DNA from: Mimachlamys varia
Taxonomy: Eukaryota > Mollusca > Bivalvia > Pectinida > Pectinidae
DNA: 64,000 nucleotides
Direction of reading: 5' to 3'
NCBI GenBank assembly: GCA_947623455.1
Contig: OX392538.1
Span: 4,464,001-4,528,000, forward strand
Positions 24,353 through 35,947 of the stretch are shown here, piece after piece. A program made the translations under genes and the position numbers. The notes beneath the pieces are model-generated. The model made no database searches, was not told where the DNA came from, and was given only the letters and a program-made list of their open reading frames with translations. Within the stretch, counting starts at the first letter, position 1. The number at the start of each line of letters is the position of its first letter.

Positions 24353-24905
24353 AATCAGAGAATACCAAAGCGTCAACAAAACCATAATCCGAACTCAAAA
24401 TCGATTAAACTAGGGTCAAAATAGGAACAAAAGAAATATTTACATGGAGACTCTCATAAAAGCACAAGAGAATAAGACCAGGTGTTCCGGAAGAGTAAGC
24501 GTCTTCTGCTTCATCTACGACACCCGCCATGTAAATCTTGGTCACATCCAAGTAAGCATCGATCCTCAAAATGAGAACCAAGTCATCATTGTCAACAAGT
24601 AAACACACAAACAAGCAAACTCAAAAACGTCCATCTTCATATCACACAGAGATACAGAATATTTCTCGATGAGATCAAGATGGCGACCATAAAACTTGCC
24701 CATAATCTTCATCAACCTGCATGAACCTCATGTCCGTCAGCAGTTGGCATCATCACAATACAAGTCGTTGTAATACTAGATTAACTGCGTCATGTAAACT
24801 ACATGTATTGCAGAAACATCGATGTTTCAATCAAGAAAAAGGAAATAGACATTCGGAAAGTCGAACTCATCCTGCCTATACTAAAGCTACTTAAGAGATT
24901 TGCAG
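24353..24905 (-). mobile_element. RT retroelement, 5'-truncated copy
   Basis: The 3' end lies at the left: AGAGAATACCAAAGCGTCAA is the reverse complement of the family terminus. It continues through the 3' region and into decayed RT coding sequence. The minus-strand frame 24405-24614 keeps the small 3' frame found in several copies (KIYMAGVVDEAEDAYSSGT). All copies in this window share the same terminus and differ in where the 5' part is lost, as in retroposition by target priming. Confidence 0.8.
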
Positions 24906-25934
24906 TCTTCTCTTGCAATCTTTTTCATAAACTGACACGACAGTCATTTGGTTTTAAAGAGATTCGCAGTATTTCAAATTGGCCCATCACGTTTTTTCAT
25001 AATGTGCATTCAAAATGATTGAAAACGATTTCATATCTTAAAAAAATGTTATGTTTCAAAGCTTTGGTTATAATGATCGGAAAGTAAAGAAATAAAGAAT
25101 AAACGTTCTCACATATATGGGCATTGTTTGGTTTTTAATTGTGTCTTTGATAATTGTTTCATAAGCTGACGAAACTTTCACTTAACAGTCTTTTGATGAA
25201 TGACGTCACACCTACACATCAGATATCCGTTAGACCCAGAGACGCGGAGCATTGCCGGGTGATGCTGCTGATGGCACTGATCGGAACGTTAATGAGAGTC
25301 GCGCAGATGTACGATACAAAAACAATAAACGACGTCTGTGAAAACATGATAAAATCATTAGAATTCAGCTAATTGTCTTAGAAAAGAAATACGGGAAAAC
25401 TTCACCATAGATAAGGCAGGTGAACGACTCTCCATTTGTCTAGACGTTTTATGAGACAACCCATCTCCTAGTGTTATTGTAGCATCGCTGCTACTTAAAC
25501 ACCCATTATTGCTTACAAACTGAATGTCAGTAGGAGGTGTCTGTTTCCTCAAGATTGAATACTGACATTTCAAAACAATGACATGGACAATAACCCTTGC
25601 ATGTAGACGAGAGTGTATAACACTGTCTGTAAAATCTCTTCGGGATTTAGCCGTAGATATTGACGCTAAATAAAATTAGCCGTAAAAACAAACAAGCAAA
25701 CATATCCTTAGCAGTACCACGCAGTTTTAAACCATGATGTTTTCCTTAGTAGATATCAAATCTTCGTCTTTATTGCTTTTGGCTTTATGACCCATCAATC
25801 AACAAAACATAATAAATCATTACGTTATTGATTACTTATGTCTGTTCTATACAGATACATTGTACACATAGTTCTGCAACTCTTAATATTGCCGCGTTAA
25901 TTTCCCTCAATAACAACGGACAACCTGAAGGACG
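24906..25934. other. No confirmed gene; possible terminal exon at 25154-25372 (+)
   Basis: The plus-strand frame 25154-25372 reads, in part, SVRPRDAEHCRVMLLMALI and TLMRVAQMYDTKTINDVCE, with more protein-like composition than its surroundings. I recognise no family and no convincing acceptor. The minus-strand frame 25358-25573 is equally unassigned. Confidence 0.25.
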
Positions 25935-26212
25935 CCACTAATGAGCAGGCATACTAATGAGCGTATTCAAAAGTGTCTATCTTCATACCATGCAAGGATG
26001 TAAAATATTTCTCAATGAGACCAAGATGGCGACCATAAAACTTGCCCGTAGTTCTGATTAACCTGCATCTCTGGAATCCCTGTGTTGTTAGTTTGTTCGT
26101 CAGCAGCTGGAATTTACCACGAAATTCTTGATATACAGAGCAATCCCTAGAACAACGAATAACCTGAGAACTGTCACTACATCGCGAGGAATTATAGAAT
26201 CCGATCATCGTC
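25935..26212 (-). pseudogene. RT retroelement fragment: C-terminal end of the reverse transcriptase
   Basis: The minus-strand frame 25954-26208 carries the RT C-terminal region: FQLLTNKLTTQGFQRCRLI then KFYGRHLGLIEKYFTSL, ending FEYAH and stop. In this family the RT frame ends here with no GIY-YIG or other nuclease after it. The 3' tail of the element is missing from this fragment. Confidence 0.75.
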
Positions 26213-26715
26213 GTTTAAAGCTTAGAACAGAGTTGGTATCAAACGGTTTCACTTATAATTGTGACTGTCTGTTAGGATGGTATTCGAGGACCAATCTATC
26301 AAGATATCGTTAGAAAACAAGGACAGGGTGATGGCGGAGCAAATGGAAGTTCGACTGACTAAAGCACATTGTTTGGCTCAGTGTCAAAGCAGGACCGGAT
26401 CTCTCTAGACGGGCTTGGCTTTTTCAAGATGGATACATTCAAACTATTAAAACGCAGATATTATATAATTAAAAAAACTTTTTTCATAAACCTTTTGTGT
26501 TGTCTACATATTCCAAGCATATTTGTAAAGTAATGTTGTTGGTTTTGTTAGTTTTCCAAATAAGGATTGAAAGCTTAGCAGGAAGGCTTCATGCAATATG
26601 GATGTAACCGCTGAATTTTCACAGCACTGTGAAAGTTTAAAAAATGACTTTCAATCCATGCTGTCTGTTTTTCTTTTTATGTCTTTTTCTTTTTCTGTTC
26701 TTGTTATCTTGCCTA

Positions 26716-26832
26716 GCTTCGATCTCTTGTTATGAGAGCTTTCTTTTCCAAGAAAGGCGACGACGATACAAATATATGGGTGTGAGCTATCTTGGAGCAT
26801 ACTTTGTGTGAAACACGACAAAAGCTAAGAGG
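26716..26832 (+). repeat. Dispersed repeat B, copy 1
   Basis: Starts near CTTCGATCTCTTGTTATGAG and ends GACAAAAGCTAAGA. It recurs at 32814-32935 (inverted) and 33468-33576. No coding sense. It could be part of a larger element I cannot delimit. Confidence 0.6.
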
Positions 26833-26839
26833 AAATATA

Positions 26840-29126
26840 TTGAAGAAGATATTTATTTAATTTAATTTCAGTAAATTTTATTGTTAGAAAGACAAATGGA
26901 TCGGGCAGCAGGCATAGCCTATTTAAGCCCTCTCCAAACAAAGTAACAAACAGTGGCACAAACATAGACATAGACATTATAACACTTAACACATACAAAC
27001 AATTTGAAACCATTATATAAATAATCTGAGTGTGGGAAACAACTACTAAATTGTATTTGGATTTTAATAAAATTAAATAATTGAAACTTTAACCTTTTAT
27101 AGCGACACCAAAGATAAATAGATATGTACATGTACAGCATGTACAAATAATCATCCGAAAAGAATTTTTTTTTATTATTGAGCTGCATGTATAAACATTT
27201 AGTGGGATTAAATTACTTTACCCAACAGATACAGGCCAGAAAAGTCCATTGTGTAATACACAAGGCCATCCACTGATGAGTTTGGAAATTCAATCCCAAT
27301 AAATAGTTCAGTTTATGCATTAAATACAGGTTAAATCAAAGAGAGCATGTTCAAAAGCTTTGTATAATTATTTATGTAGTTGTTTCCCTATTTTAGCAAA
27401 ATAGTACAACTGGTCTTCTGAACCCACCCCCCGGGAACATAATCGAGACAGACGAGCTGAATTCCCGGGACTGTTTACATCACAAGTATTAAAGTGACCA
27501 ACAACAAGAAATAAAATGTAGAATTAGGAGAAATATAAACAAAAAATATAAAAATGTAGTGTACCATTATTATTGGAAATCAGAAGATATTGCATTGAGG
27601 AAATGAGAAATGAATGAATGTAAATGAAATATACCATAGGAATGAATGAATGAAAGAATAAATGAATGAATGAAGGAATGGGAGTAGGAATGAAAAAAAA
27701 ATCAGTGATACTTTCTTTAGCAATTTTGGTTGGATATCCAGTATTTTCTAGTTCTTAAGATGTAATACAGAAAGAAAGAAAGAAGAATATGTTTATTCTT
27801 ATTTTAATCACATTTCTCACAGCCGTTTAGTATGACATCTATTGTTAGGTGGTTATGAGTAACATGGAATATATTTTGAAAAAGTATAGTACGAGGTTCA
27901 GCATATATAATACAATCAAGAAATTGTGGAATGCTGTTTCATATCTAGAACCACAAGAACAGGCAGATGACTCAATTAGATAGTCATTATAAAGGTTTTT
28001 ATTTAAGTTACTAGCCCCATTTCTTAACTGACATAGAATTATATTAGTTTGTCGATTTCCGAAATACTTAAAGATATCAGTTGTTCTTGTGTTTGAGTTT
28101 GGAGAAGGTGTTTTTAATTTTTTGAACTGATAGGGAGAGCGAATAGTTTGGAGATCTGTAGAAATGTTATTCATATCATTAAACATAGATCGAAAAAACT
28201 ATTATAATACTTAGTAGTTCGGCAAAGGGGGGATCGAATATTCTAACTGATCGAAGATTGTACCTATCTGGTCTAGTATTATGGAAATATGGCTCTATAA
28301 TTTATTTCAGATAGTATGGAGTCTGAGTAGTCATAATCTTGTACATCAGCATCATTTGATGTTGTTTTCGCCTACTTTCAAGAGAGACCCAGCCTAATTC
28401 TCTGTACAGGATATTGTGGGGGGTGCCTCTACGCAGTCCCGTAATAATTCTTACAGCCTCCAGTTGGATGGATTCTAGAAGATTTTTTTTAGATTTTGTG
28501 TGCAATTGCTCCAAACAACATCTGCATATTCAAGTATGGGTCTAATACATGATATATATATTGCAGTTTAGGACTGTCTGTCTAGTTTATTTTTCATCAT
28601 CCTTAAAATATTAATTCTTTTATATGCTTTCTTATAGATATCATATATGTGGTCATTCCACTTAGCATCATCACTGAACGTTAAACCAAGATGTTTGTGT
28701 ATTCGACTAACAGTAACCGGTTCATCATAAAAATAAATGTCTGGGTGATGAGTATAAGTGTTATTTGAGAATATGACAGATGCTGTTTTATTTGGATTGA
28801 ATATTATATCCCATTTATTAGCCCATACTTGTATAGTGCTAAGATTATCTGTTAGATTTTGTGCTAATTCTGCTGGATCATCATCTGTTACAGCATACAA
28901 AGAAGTGTCATCAGCAAACAATTTAATTACATTAGAGACAGAATCAACAATATCATTAATATAAAGTAAAAACAAGAGTGGACCGAGAACCGAGCCCTGT
29001 GGTACCCCTGTAGTTACTGGCCTAGATGTAGATATATATCCTCCAGTTAACACGCTTTGTTTTCTGTCTTCTAAAAAGTTTCTAAACCAAAAAAGTAATT
29101 TCCCTTTAATGCCATATAATTGGAGA
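26840..29126 (-). pseudogene. Truncated LINE: reverse transcriptase and C-terminal domain
   Basis: On the minus strand the RT begins partway through the domain (LYGIKGKLLFWFRNFL at the right end). It continues with GVPQGSVLGPLLFLLYIND and FADDTSLY, the variant of the YADD catalytic box. A thumb region follows (28568-28780), then EQLHTKSKKNLLESIQLEAV (28302-28514). The C-terminal part (27845-28186) has FGNRQTNIILCQLRNGASN and a Cys-rich CSCGSRYETAFHNF. Frameshifts and stops separate the pieces. The style is that of CR1/L2/jockey-type LINEs. The part 26840-27844 is probably its 3' UTR: it has AATAAA on the minus strand near 26880 and an (AATG)n stretch at 27598-27692. The endonuclease half is lost. 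Confidence 0.8.
27598..27692. repeat. (AATG)n-rich microsatellite
   Basis: Imperfect AATG/GAAT runs, perhaps within the LINE 3' region. Confidence 0.7.
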
Positions 29127-29242
29127 TTCTCTTGTACTTTTACAAGAGTCACCATGTAAACCTTTCCTTTGTTCATACTTTGTCCCGACTTTAATCGATT
29201 TTGAGCTAGGATTATGGTTTTGTTGACGCTTTGGTATTCTCT
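29127..29242 (+). mobile_element. RT retroelement, 3'-terminal fragment abutting the LINE
   Basis: Reads CTCTTGTACTTTTACAAGAG through AATCGATTTTGAG to TTTGGTATTCTC, the family terminus. Its 5' break is exactly where the inverted LINE begins. The minus-strand frame that runs through the junction starts MNKGKVYMVTLVKVQE from this fragment and continues into LINE RT, a fusion by insertion and not an N-terminus. Confidence 0.8.
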
Positions 29243-29574
29243 TATTTATTTTCCGGAACATGCTCATCGTCTTTCTTCCCTGTCAAAAATCGATCTTCAC
29301 AAAATTCTCGAAATACAACTGTATATCCTATATAAACTGACACAGGTATTATAACATATACGCCGTCAAAACCTATATGTATGTGTAAATAATAGATATT
29401 TCACTGCATGTAACACATGTAGCGATACATTGCGTCTAGAGCTCATGGTCACATATTGACGGCGTAGCCACATTTTGTCGGCTTCGAATTTCTGTGGGCA
29501 TTTTCGGAAACTATTTCTACTGAGATGAATTGATCTTGATAGAACGAAGAAATAGTCTCCAAGGATGTACATAA
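29243..29574. other. No gene seen
   Basis: Short spacer without recognisable content. Confidence 0.35.
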
Positions 29575-29755
29575 TAGCCTCAAAGGATTACGTAATACCA
29601 TCCAAGGATATACGTAATACTATCCAAGGATGTACGTAATACCATCCAAGGATGTACGTAATACCATCCAAGGATATACGTAATACCATCCAAGGATATA
29701 CGTAATACTATCCAAGGATGTACGTAATACCATCCAGGGATGTACGTAATAACCA
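29575..29755. repeat. 22-bp minisatellite
   Basis: About eight units of CGTAATACCATCCAAGGATA plus TA or TG. Confidence 0.85.
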
Positions 29756-29929
29756 TGATAGCGATATTGTTTGGGGAACACTAACATTAAAGGATCAGTC
29801 ATTAAATCGTAGGTCTATCAGCCGAGACATGGTCAAGCTTAAAACGGAATGAAATTATGTATTTAGAACAGGCATTCATATGGTATTTTTTGTTATTACA
29901 AAATACACAACTTAAAAACATGACGTCAA

Positions 29930-30875
29930 AAGGCTTAAGTAGATTCTTTGACATCAGCTGCTTACTTCGATCTCTACTTAAACTATGACCAATATGGACA
30001 GCTTACTACTAAAAAAAACTCAGATAATACCAACGCGTCAACAAAACCATAATCCGAACTCAAAATCGATTAAACTAGAGGCAAGATAGGAACAAAAGAA
30101 AGATTAACATGGAGACTCTCGTAAAAACACAAAAGAATAAGACCAGGTGTTCAGGAAGAGTAAGCTTCTTCTGCTTCATCGACGACACCCGCCATGTGTC
30201 GCACATTTATCACATCAAGACAATACGAGAACCGAGTATCATTGTCAATCACAGCAAGTAAACACACTAATACGCATACTCAAAAACGTCCATCTTCATC
30301 TCACTAATTTATACGATAAACGTGACGATTTCCATTTTCCGATCGTGAGCTTTCCCTTACTTGATAGTAACATCCCTGCTTCTCCAACCTATAGTGTTTA
30401 AATGTCACAGTTGATTTTCTCTTCTAGGACACTTGCTCTAAATGTCGAGATAGATGACAGCTGCTGATAGACAAACTTAAAAAATAAGAATTCGAAAGAT
30501 GTATGTTGACAATGAGCACATTTTATGGTCGCCATTGTGGTCTCATTGAGAAATATTTTGCATACTTGTAAGTTATAAAGCTGGACATTTTTGAATATGC
30601 TCATTATTGTTGTTATTGGTAATGATGACTCGGTTATCTCTTTAAGGACTTGCTGTTTACTTGGTTCTGACCAAGATTCAATTTCGGGTGTCGTGGATGA
30701 AGTAAAAGTCGCTTACTCTTCCCAAACACCTGGTCTTATTCACTTGTACTTTTGCATGGGTCTCCATGTAAACATTCCCCTTTGTTCATATTTTGCCCCT
30801 AGTTGTAATCGATTTTGAGTATTCGGATTATGGTTTGGTTAACGCTTCGGTATTCTCTATTTTTTATTAAACTGA
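29930..30875 (+). pseudogene. RT retroelement copy carrying a nested copy of itself
   Basis: The left part (29930-30010) encodes DSLTSAAYFDLYLNYDQYG. The right part resumes at 30306 with YDKRDDFHFPIVSFPLLDS and NIPASPTYSV, then decayed RT, the FEYAH end near 30596, the 3' region and the terminus CTTCGGTATTCTC. Between them sits an inverted, 5'-truncated copy of the same family (30011-30305). Stops and frameshifts make it inactive. Confidence 0.8.
30011..30305 (-). mobile_element. Nested RT retroelement copy inside its own family
   Basis: Its 3' terminus with an A/T-run tail is at the left (AAAAAAACTCAGATAATACC) and its truncated 5' end at the right. ACTA(A) stands on both sides of the insertion in the host copy (TTACTACTA before, CTCACTAA after), consistent with a short target-site duplication. 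Confidence 0.75.
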
Positions 30876-32235
30876 AAATTTCAAATAATTAATCGTATAA
30901 AAACACGTCATGTTATTGACAACCCATATGCCTAATTTTAGCCATTGTAACTTGATAGTATCATTTCGAGCAAACTAAAGGGCTTTTAACAGTGCGAACC
31001 ATTTACACAGGCTCAAATACATTGCCACGGCATCACAAACGAACACAATAACGCTCAACCAAGAGAAAAGCTCGACTAAAGTTTATCACTCGTCATTTGT
31101 CAGTGACGTATCAATGCGTCAATAACACAACTGGGGAAATTTAAAAGAAGGAGCGAATTCCACCTCGCGCCTATCGCGTGCCACGTGATGTGTTCATTTC
31201 AAACAGGAAGTGACAATGGGAGCCTATGGCTTCCCCGATATTAGTCGTCAACACGGACATGGAATGGCGGTGTCATATGCAAATCACGCTGCTCTGAAGA
31301 AATTGGTTGAAGTCAGAACATCCCTGCGGTCCTATTACTTATTAGCGAGGTGGTTGTTATCTCTTTGCGAGTGACGGGTGATGGCTCTCTAGACTGGATT
31401 CATGGCTTTCACTTAAACACATAAGGAAGCTAATTTCCTCGGCATACCATGACAACGACATTTAATGTTCTTCCAGGATAAAAAAAGATAAAGTGAAATC
31501 TAAGATTTTGTTCTGAGAATGTGTCTCGCATTTATTCAGGTATTGAGCCAGGATATACATTTTAGGGGGATTGTCCTTCCAAAGGCAATGCAGCTTTATT
31601 CATCATTTTTAACGTTCTGAAAACACATTGTTTATTCATTTCATCGCTGCTTTTGATATCTTTTACGTCCCTTTTTTCAAAGTATAAGGCTTTCAACCAT
31701 ACCTTTGAAGTATCTATATAGCTGATCTTCAGGAAACATTAAGTTGAGTTTTCTAGTTTTCAATCTACGACATCGCAATTAAGAAAACAAAGCGGTTATT
31801 TTAAATACACGACGGGTACTTAATGGTCAAAAATGGCCATTTGCTTTCATGTGTTAACATAACAAATGCATTTTCTAGTGCTAAAACAGTCCATTTTGCT
31901 GATAATGTGTTTCAAAATGATAGACATTGCGGGAAAATTTCTTTATCCCCGAGGTTTGGCCTTACCCAGATAGCTATCGTCATACCTTGAACAGTAGCAT
32001 GGTTAATTTTTTAATACGCTTTGCTTATGAACAATTCTTATTTTAGCTGTATCGTTTTTTCTTCTTTTAATAATTAAAATAAGTGGTTCATCCCCATTTC
32101 GTTTGATATCAACAGTATGTAAGAGCATTGTGAATTTCCAGCGTTTTGCCCCTGACATCACCGATGAGTTCTGCAGATACCAAGCAATGTATAAAGATTT
32201 GTGAGTATTATAAATTACAAAGTTTTAAAATAAAA
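30876..32235. other. No confirmed gene; small frame at 31216-31374 (+)
   Basis: This stretch is more GC-balanced near 31150-31380, with an E-box CACGTG (31181-31186) and ATGCAAAT (31278-31285). A 52-codon frame starts at an ATG in good Kozak context (ACAATGG, 31216) and ends TGA at 31374. It reads MGAYGFPDISRQHGHGMAVS and then YANHAALKKLVEVR. I recognise no family. It could be a first exon or chance. Confidence 0.25.
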
Positions 32236-32813
32236 TAGAGAACACGGAAGCGTTAACAAAATCATAATCCAAACTCAAAATCGATTGAACTAGGGACAAA
32301 GGAGACCCTTGTAAAATTTCAAGAGAATATGTTCAGGTGTTCTGGAAGAGTAAGCGTCATCTGCTTCATTGCCGACACCCGCCATATAATCTTTGTCTCA
32401 TCTAAGTAGACTTCAAGTTCTCAAAATGAGAACAGAGTATCATTGTCAATCACAACAAGTAAACACACTAATAAACATACTCAAAAACGTCCATCTTCAT
32501 ATCACTTAAAGATACAGAATATTTCTCAAAGAGACCAAGATGGCGAACATAAAACTTGTCCATAGTTCGCACCAACTTGCATCTCTTGAATCCTTGTGCT
32601 GTTCGTCAGCAGTCAACATCGATCACGAGAATCACGATATTCAGAGCAAGCTCTAGCATATCAATTCAACTGCGACATGTAAACGCTATAGGTAGGAGAA
32701 CAGAGATGTGACCTTCAAGAAATGAAAAGTTCACGATCGGAAAATTGAAATCGTCACTTTTATAGTATAGCTTAGTAGTTAGCTGTCCATGTTGATTGTA
32801 GTTTCAGTAGAGA
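32236..32813 (-). pseudogene. RT retroelement, 5'-truncated copy
   Basis: The terminus is at the left (AGAGAACACGGAAGCGTTAA). At the right end it includes decayed RT coding sequence readable as NYNQHGQLTTKLY and DDFNFPIVNFSF on the minus strand. The 5' break joins repeat B at about 32813. A 1-nt indel breaks the small 3' frame in this copy. Confidence 0.75.
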
Positions 32814-32935
32814 TAGCTTTAGCTTTTGTCGTGTGTTTCACAAAGTATGTTCCAAGATGGCTCACTACCATATATTTGTATCGTAATTCGTCTTTCTTGG
32901 AAAAGAAAGCTCTTATAACAAGACATCGAAGACGT
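32814..32935 (-). repeat. Dispersed repeat B, copy 2
   Basis: Reverse complement of the repeat at 26716-26832, sharing ATACAAATATATGG and ACACGACAAAAGCTAA. Confidence 0.6.
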
Positions 32936-33467
32936 TCCTTTAATTTTGTTTGAGATATGGTAGTGAACAGGGTGGAAAATTCAAATGTTTTTTTGTTTTA
33001 TTAAATCAAACGGTTAATGTACTCGAGTCTATATATGTGCTTTGTGACCTCTCTCTGAAATTTGCTCTCTTGGCAAATCGACGAATGTGTTTGATGGATT
33101 GTCTTTTGTTTTTCGATTACCATTGGGAGGATAAGAAATTTTAGCTTCTATGCTAAGTTCAACACGCAAACACGCAGGGAGGTCGTTGAGAGGTCAGACA
33201 AAAGACTACTGTCAATGGGATATTTGTTCCATATATTAATATTGCTGTCGATTTAAATGAGTGAATGTGTTGCCCTTCCTTTATTTGCTATGTGATGACA
33301 CGATGTTATATCCAAATAATGACATAACTAATTCACCTTTAAATTACAGGTGGATTTTGATGATGTGGATTTCAGTATGTGGATTTTTGGTAAACTCGAC
33401 TGGCCTTCTGATCAATCTTGAACACACCTGTTTAGCTTGTAAACTACCATACCCCCGACCAAAGTTA
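32936..33467. other. No gene seen
   Basis: Short unassigned frames on the plus strand only. Confidence 0.35.
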
Positions 33468-33576
33468 TCTTCGATCTCTCCCTATGAGAGCTTTGTTTTC
33501 AAGAAATGTGAACAACAAAACAAATATACTATTTTCAGTCATCTTTGAACATACTTTGTTAAAAATACAACAAAGG
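33468..33576 (+). repeat. Dispersed repeat B, copy 3 (diverged)
   Basis: Matches ATGAGAGCTTT, ACAAATATA and CAAAGGCTAAGA of the other two copies, with more substitutions. Confidence 0.5.
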
Positions 33577-33624
33577 CTAAGATAAAATATATAAGAAAGC
33601 CCCCATAACGTTCCTTCAATTTTG

Positions 33625-33770
33625 TATGTGACCAAGATTTATATGGTAGGGGTCTCGATGCAACAGAAGACGGTTACCCTCTTGTACTCTTTAGTGTGTC
33701 AGAAATCAATTTTAGTTTCATTGATTTTCCCCCTAGTTATGGTTTTGTTAACGCTGCGGTATTGTTTGAT
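33625..33770 (+). mobile_element. RT retroelement, 3' fragment
   Basis: Diverged 3' region (GTGACCAAGATTTATATGG) and terminus (GCTGCGGTATTG), with an internal deletion. Confidence 0.6.
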
Positions 33771-34683
33771 TCTTTTTGAAGAGGCATTCGCAAACAAGCT
33801 ATTACAACTAGGCGGGCGGGGGTAGGGGGCTAGGGGTGGCGGCTAGTAACTATAGTTTTATTTTTGGTGGAGTGCATCGCTACATATCTTCAGTAAGATT
33901 GCATTCATAGTCATATCATATAGAGATAAAAAATATTTTTCAATGAGGCCAAGAGGACGACACTAACACTTGATCAGGCTGATACTGCAGCCCTACACCA
34001 CTTCGGTAAGAATGTATTAAAATTATCACAACTTGTGTCTATGAAGCAGGCCCCTCCTCCAATCCTTACCTTATTCAAAGTTATTGACGTAATGGGTCTA
34101 TGAAGATACCCTGATGATTTTATAGAAACGACCTTGGGAAGGTGTCTACTCCCTGTAAGACCGTCAAACAAACGATATCAGAATACCACATTCGTGCATA
34201 TGCCATTGATACCAAACACATTAATTTATCTCTCTTGATTTACACACCGGTATCCATGGCAATGCTATCTAAGAAACAACTTGACTGACTTTTCATAAAT
34301 GTGGTTCGATCTATCTTCGTTTGTGCCCAAGAACATCGATATCGATGATGTTGGTCAACACAGACGGTGTTAGATAAACGGTGATTGCTGAGTAAGGGAG
34401 GTAGCTGGCTCTTCTATCGGTATCACCAGTAGGCAATAACACGGTAATATCTTCTGTAAAATGTAATAGTACTTCATTGTTTACCTATATCACCCATTAA
34501 GTGTATAAATCCGGGATAGTATTGATTCAAATTATTTTATAATTCGAATATAAATTAAATGATGTTTGCGCTTTCTTAAATTAATCTTTTACTTTATACT
34601 TCCAAAGATGTCAAAACATGGATACGGTGTACATATATATGATCTAACATGCAAAAGCTTAATTATTTGAAGGAAAAACCCCA
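33771..34683. other. No gene seen; weak retroelement trace
   Basis: A short trace of the RT element on the minus strand at about 33912-33972 (ATATTTTTCAATGAGGCCAA). The rest is unassigned. Confidence 0.35.
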
Positions 34684-34795
34684 AGAGAATACCGATGCGT
34701 CTAGTCTACAAAACGAAGATCTTAACACAAAATCAATTAAATTGGAGCAAATATGAGCAAAAGAAATGTTTACACGGGGATCTATATTGTTACAG
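34684..34795 (-). mobile_element. RT retroelement, 3' fragment
   Basis: The terminus AGAGAATACCGATGCGTC is at the left, then about 100 bp of the 3' region. It runs directly into the 36-bp minisatellite. Confidence 0.65.
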
Positions 34796-35322
34796 GTTTT
34801 GGCAATTGTGCAGATGTTGCCAAGGGTACGGGGATCCATAAAGTTACCACTGTTGCTAAGGGTACGGGGATCCATAAAGTTACCACTGTTGCCAAGGGTA
34901 CGGAGATCCATAAAGTTACCACTGTTGCCTAGGGTACGGAGATCCATAAAGTTACCAATGTTGCCAAGGGTACGGAGATCCATAAAGTTACCACTGTTGC
35001 CAAGGGTACGGGGATCCATAAAGTTACCACTGTTGCCAAGGGTACGGGGATCCATAAAGTTACCACTGTTGCCAAGGGTACGGGGATCCATAAAGTTACC
35101 ACTGTTGCCAAGGGTACGGAGATCCATAAAGTGTCCACTGTTGCCAAGGGTACGGATATTCATAAAGTGTTCTCTGTTTGCACGAGTACGGTATCCTTAA
35201 ATTTACAGCTATTGGCAAGGGTACGGAGATAGTTAAATTTTCCGCTGTTGCCAAGGGTAGAGACCCTTATTTACAGCTGATGTCAAGGGTACGGGGATTC
35301 TTAAATTTACAACTGTTTCCAG
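34796..35322. repeat. 36-bp minisatellite (first)
   Basis: About 14 units of GTTACCACTGTTGCCAAGGG then TACGGGGATCCATAAA, the last few degenerate, ending at a G-run (35322-35335). As the unit is a multiple of three, several frames stay open on both strands. Confidence 0.9.
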
Positions 35323-35335
35323 GGGGGGGGGGGGG

Positions 35336-35947
35336 CCTTCAAAGCGTAATGTAATAGCAAATAATGATTCAATGCTTCTATATAAATTATTGAAAGAAAT
35401 GCAACCAGGTCAGATATTATTACAAAAACATGTTTAATCAACGTAAGTATTTACACAGTTATAACATTTATATACAGCTGTATTTACAATTATACGTGCA
35501 AAAGATCTTAACAAGTGAGATACATTAACAAATATACATTATGTATTACAAGTCATGTGAATGTCTTATAGGTGTTGGTTTCACAAGGACAGATTTTAAT
35601 AAATAGGATACAAATATCAAACGGTTTTAATTGTAACATGTCCACAAAGACAAATAAATCATTAATTCTACCTCAAGGCGCAATTTACAACTGTGTATGG
35701 AAATGATACTTATAGATGAGATCCGACAATGGGGTCATGTGACCGTTTTCTCCCGCCCAAGGCCTGACAGCTGATTTCAGTCTACATGTAGTTGAGGGTT
35801 CATATTAAAATGTAGGCTAAATCGATCATTTTCAAAATAAACGCCACCCGGGGTCTAGTTTATTAAAAGAATACATATTGTTGCTTTTAGATGCACATTT
35901 TATATTTTCTTTCTGTATGCTTGGACCCACTGACAAAAAATATTTTA
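35336..35947. other. No gene seen
   Basis: AT-rich spacer between two minisatellites. Confidence 0.35.

Noticed and set aside
25358..25573. Minus-strand 71-codon frame
   Set aside because: No family resemblance, splice sites or composition difference from chance.
26128..26313. Plus-strand 61-codon frame
   Set aside because: Antisense shadow of the RT element C-terminal region.
27270..27290. CTGATGAG, a possible second hammerhead
   Set aside because: No stem II pairing before a GAAA and no flanking stem; chance match. The CTGATGAG at 17836 is the Asp-Glu-Ser codons of the Tc1 transposase.
28758..28964. Plus-strand 68-codon frame
   Set aside because: Antisense shadow of the LINE reverse transcriptase.
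34663..35200. Frames of 144-166 codons on opposite strands
   Set aside because: Translation of the 36-bp minisatellite.
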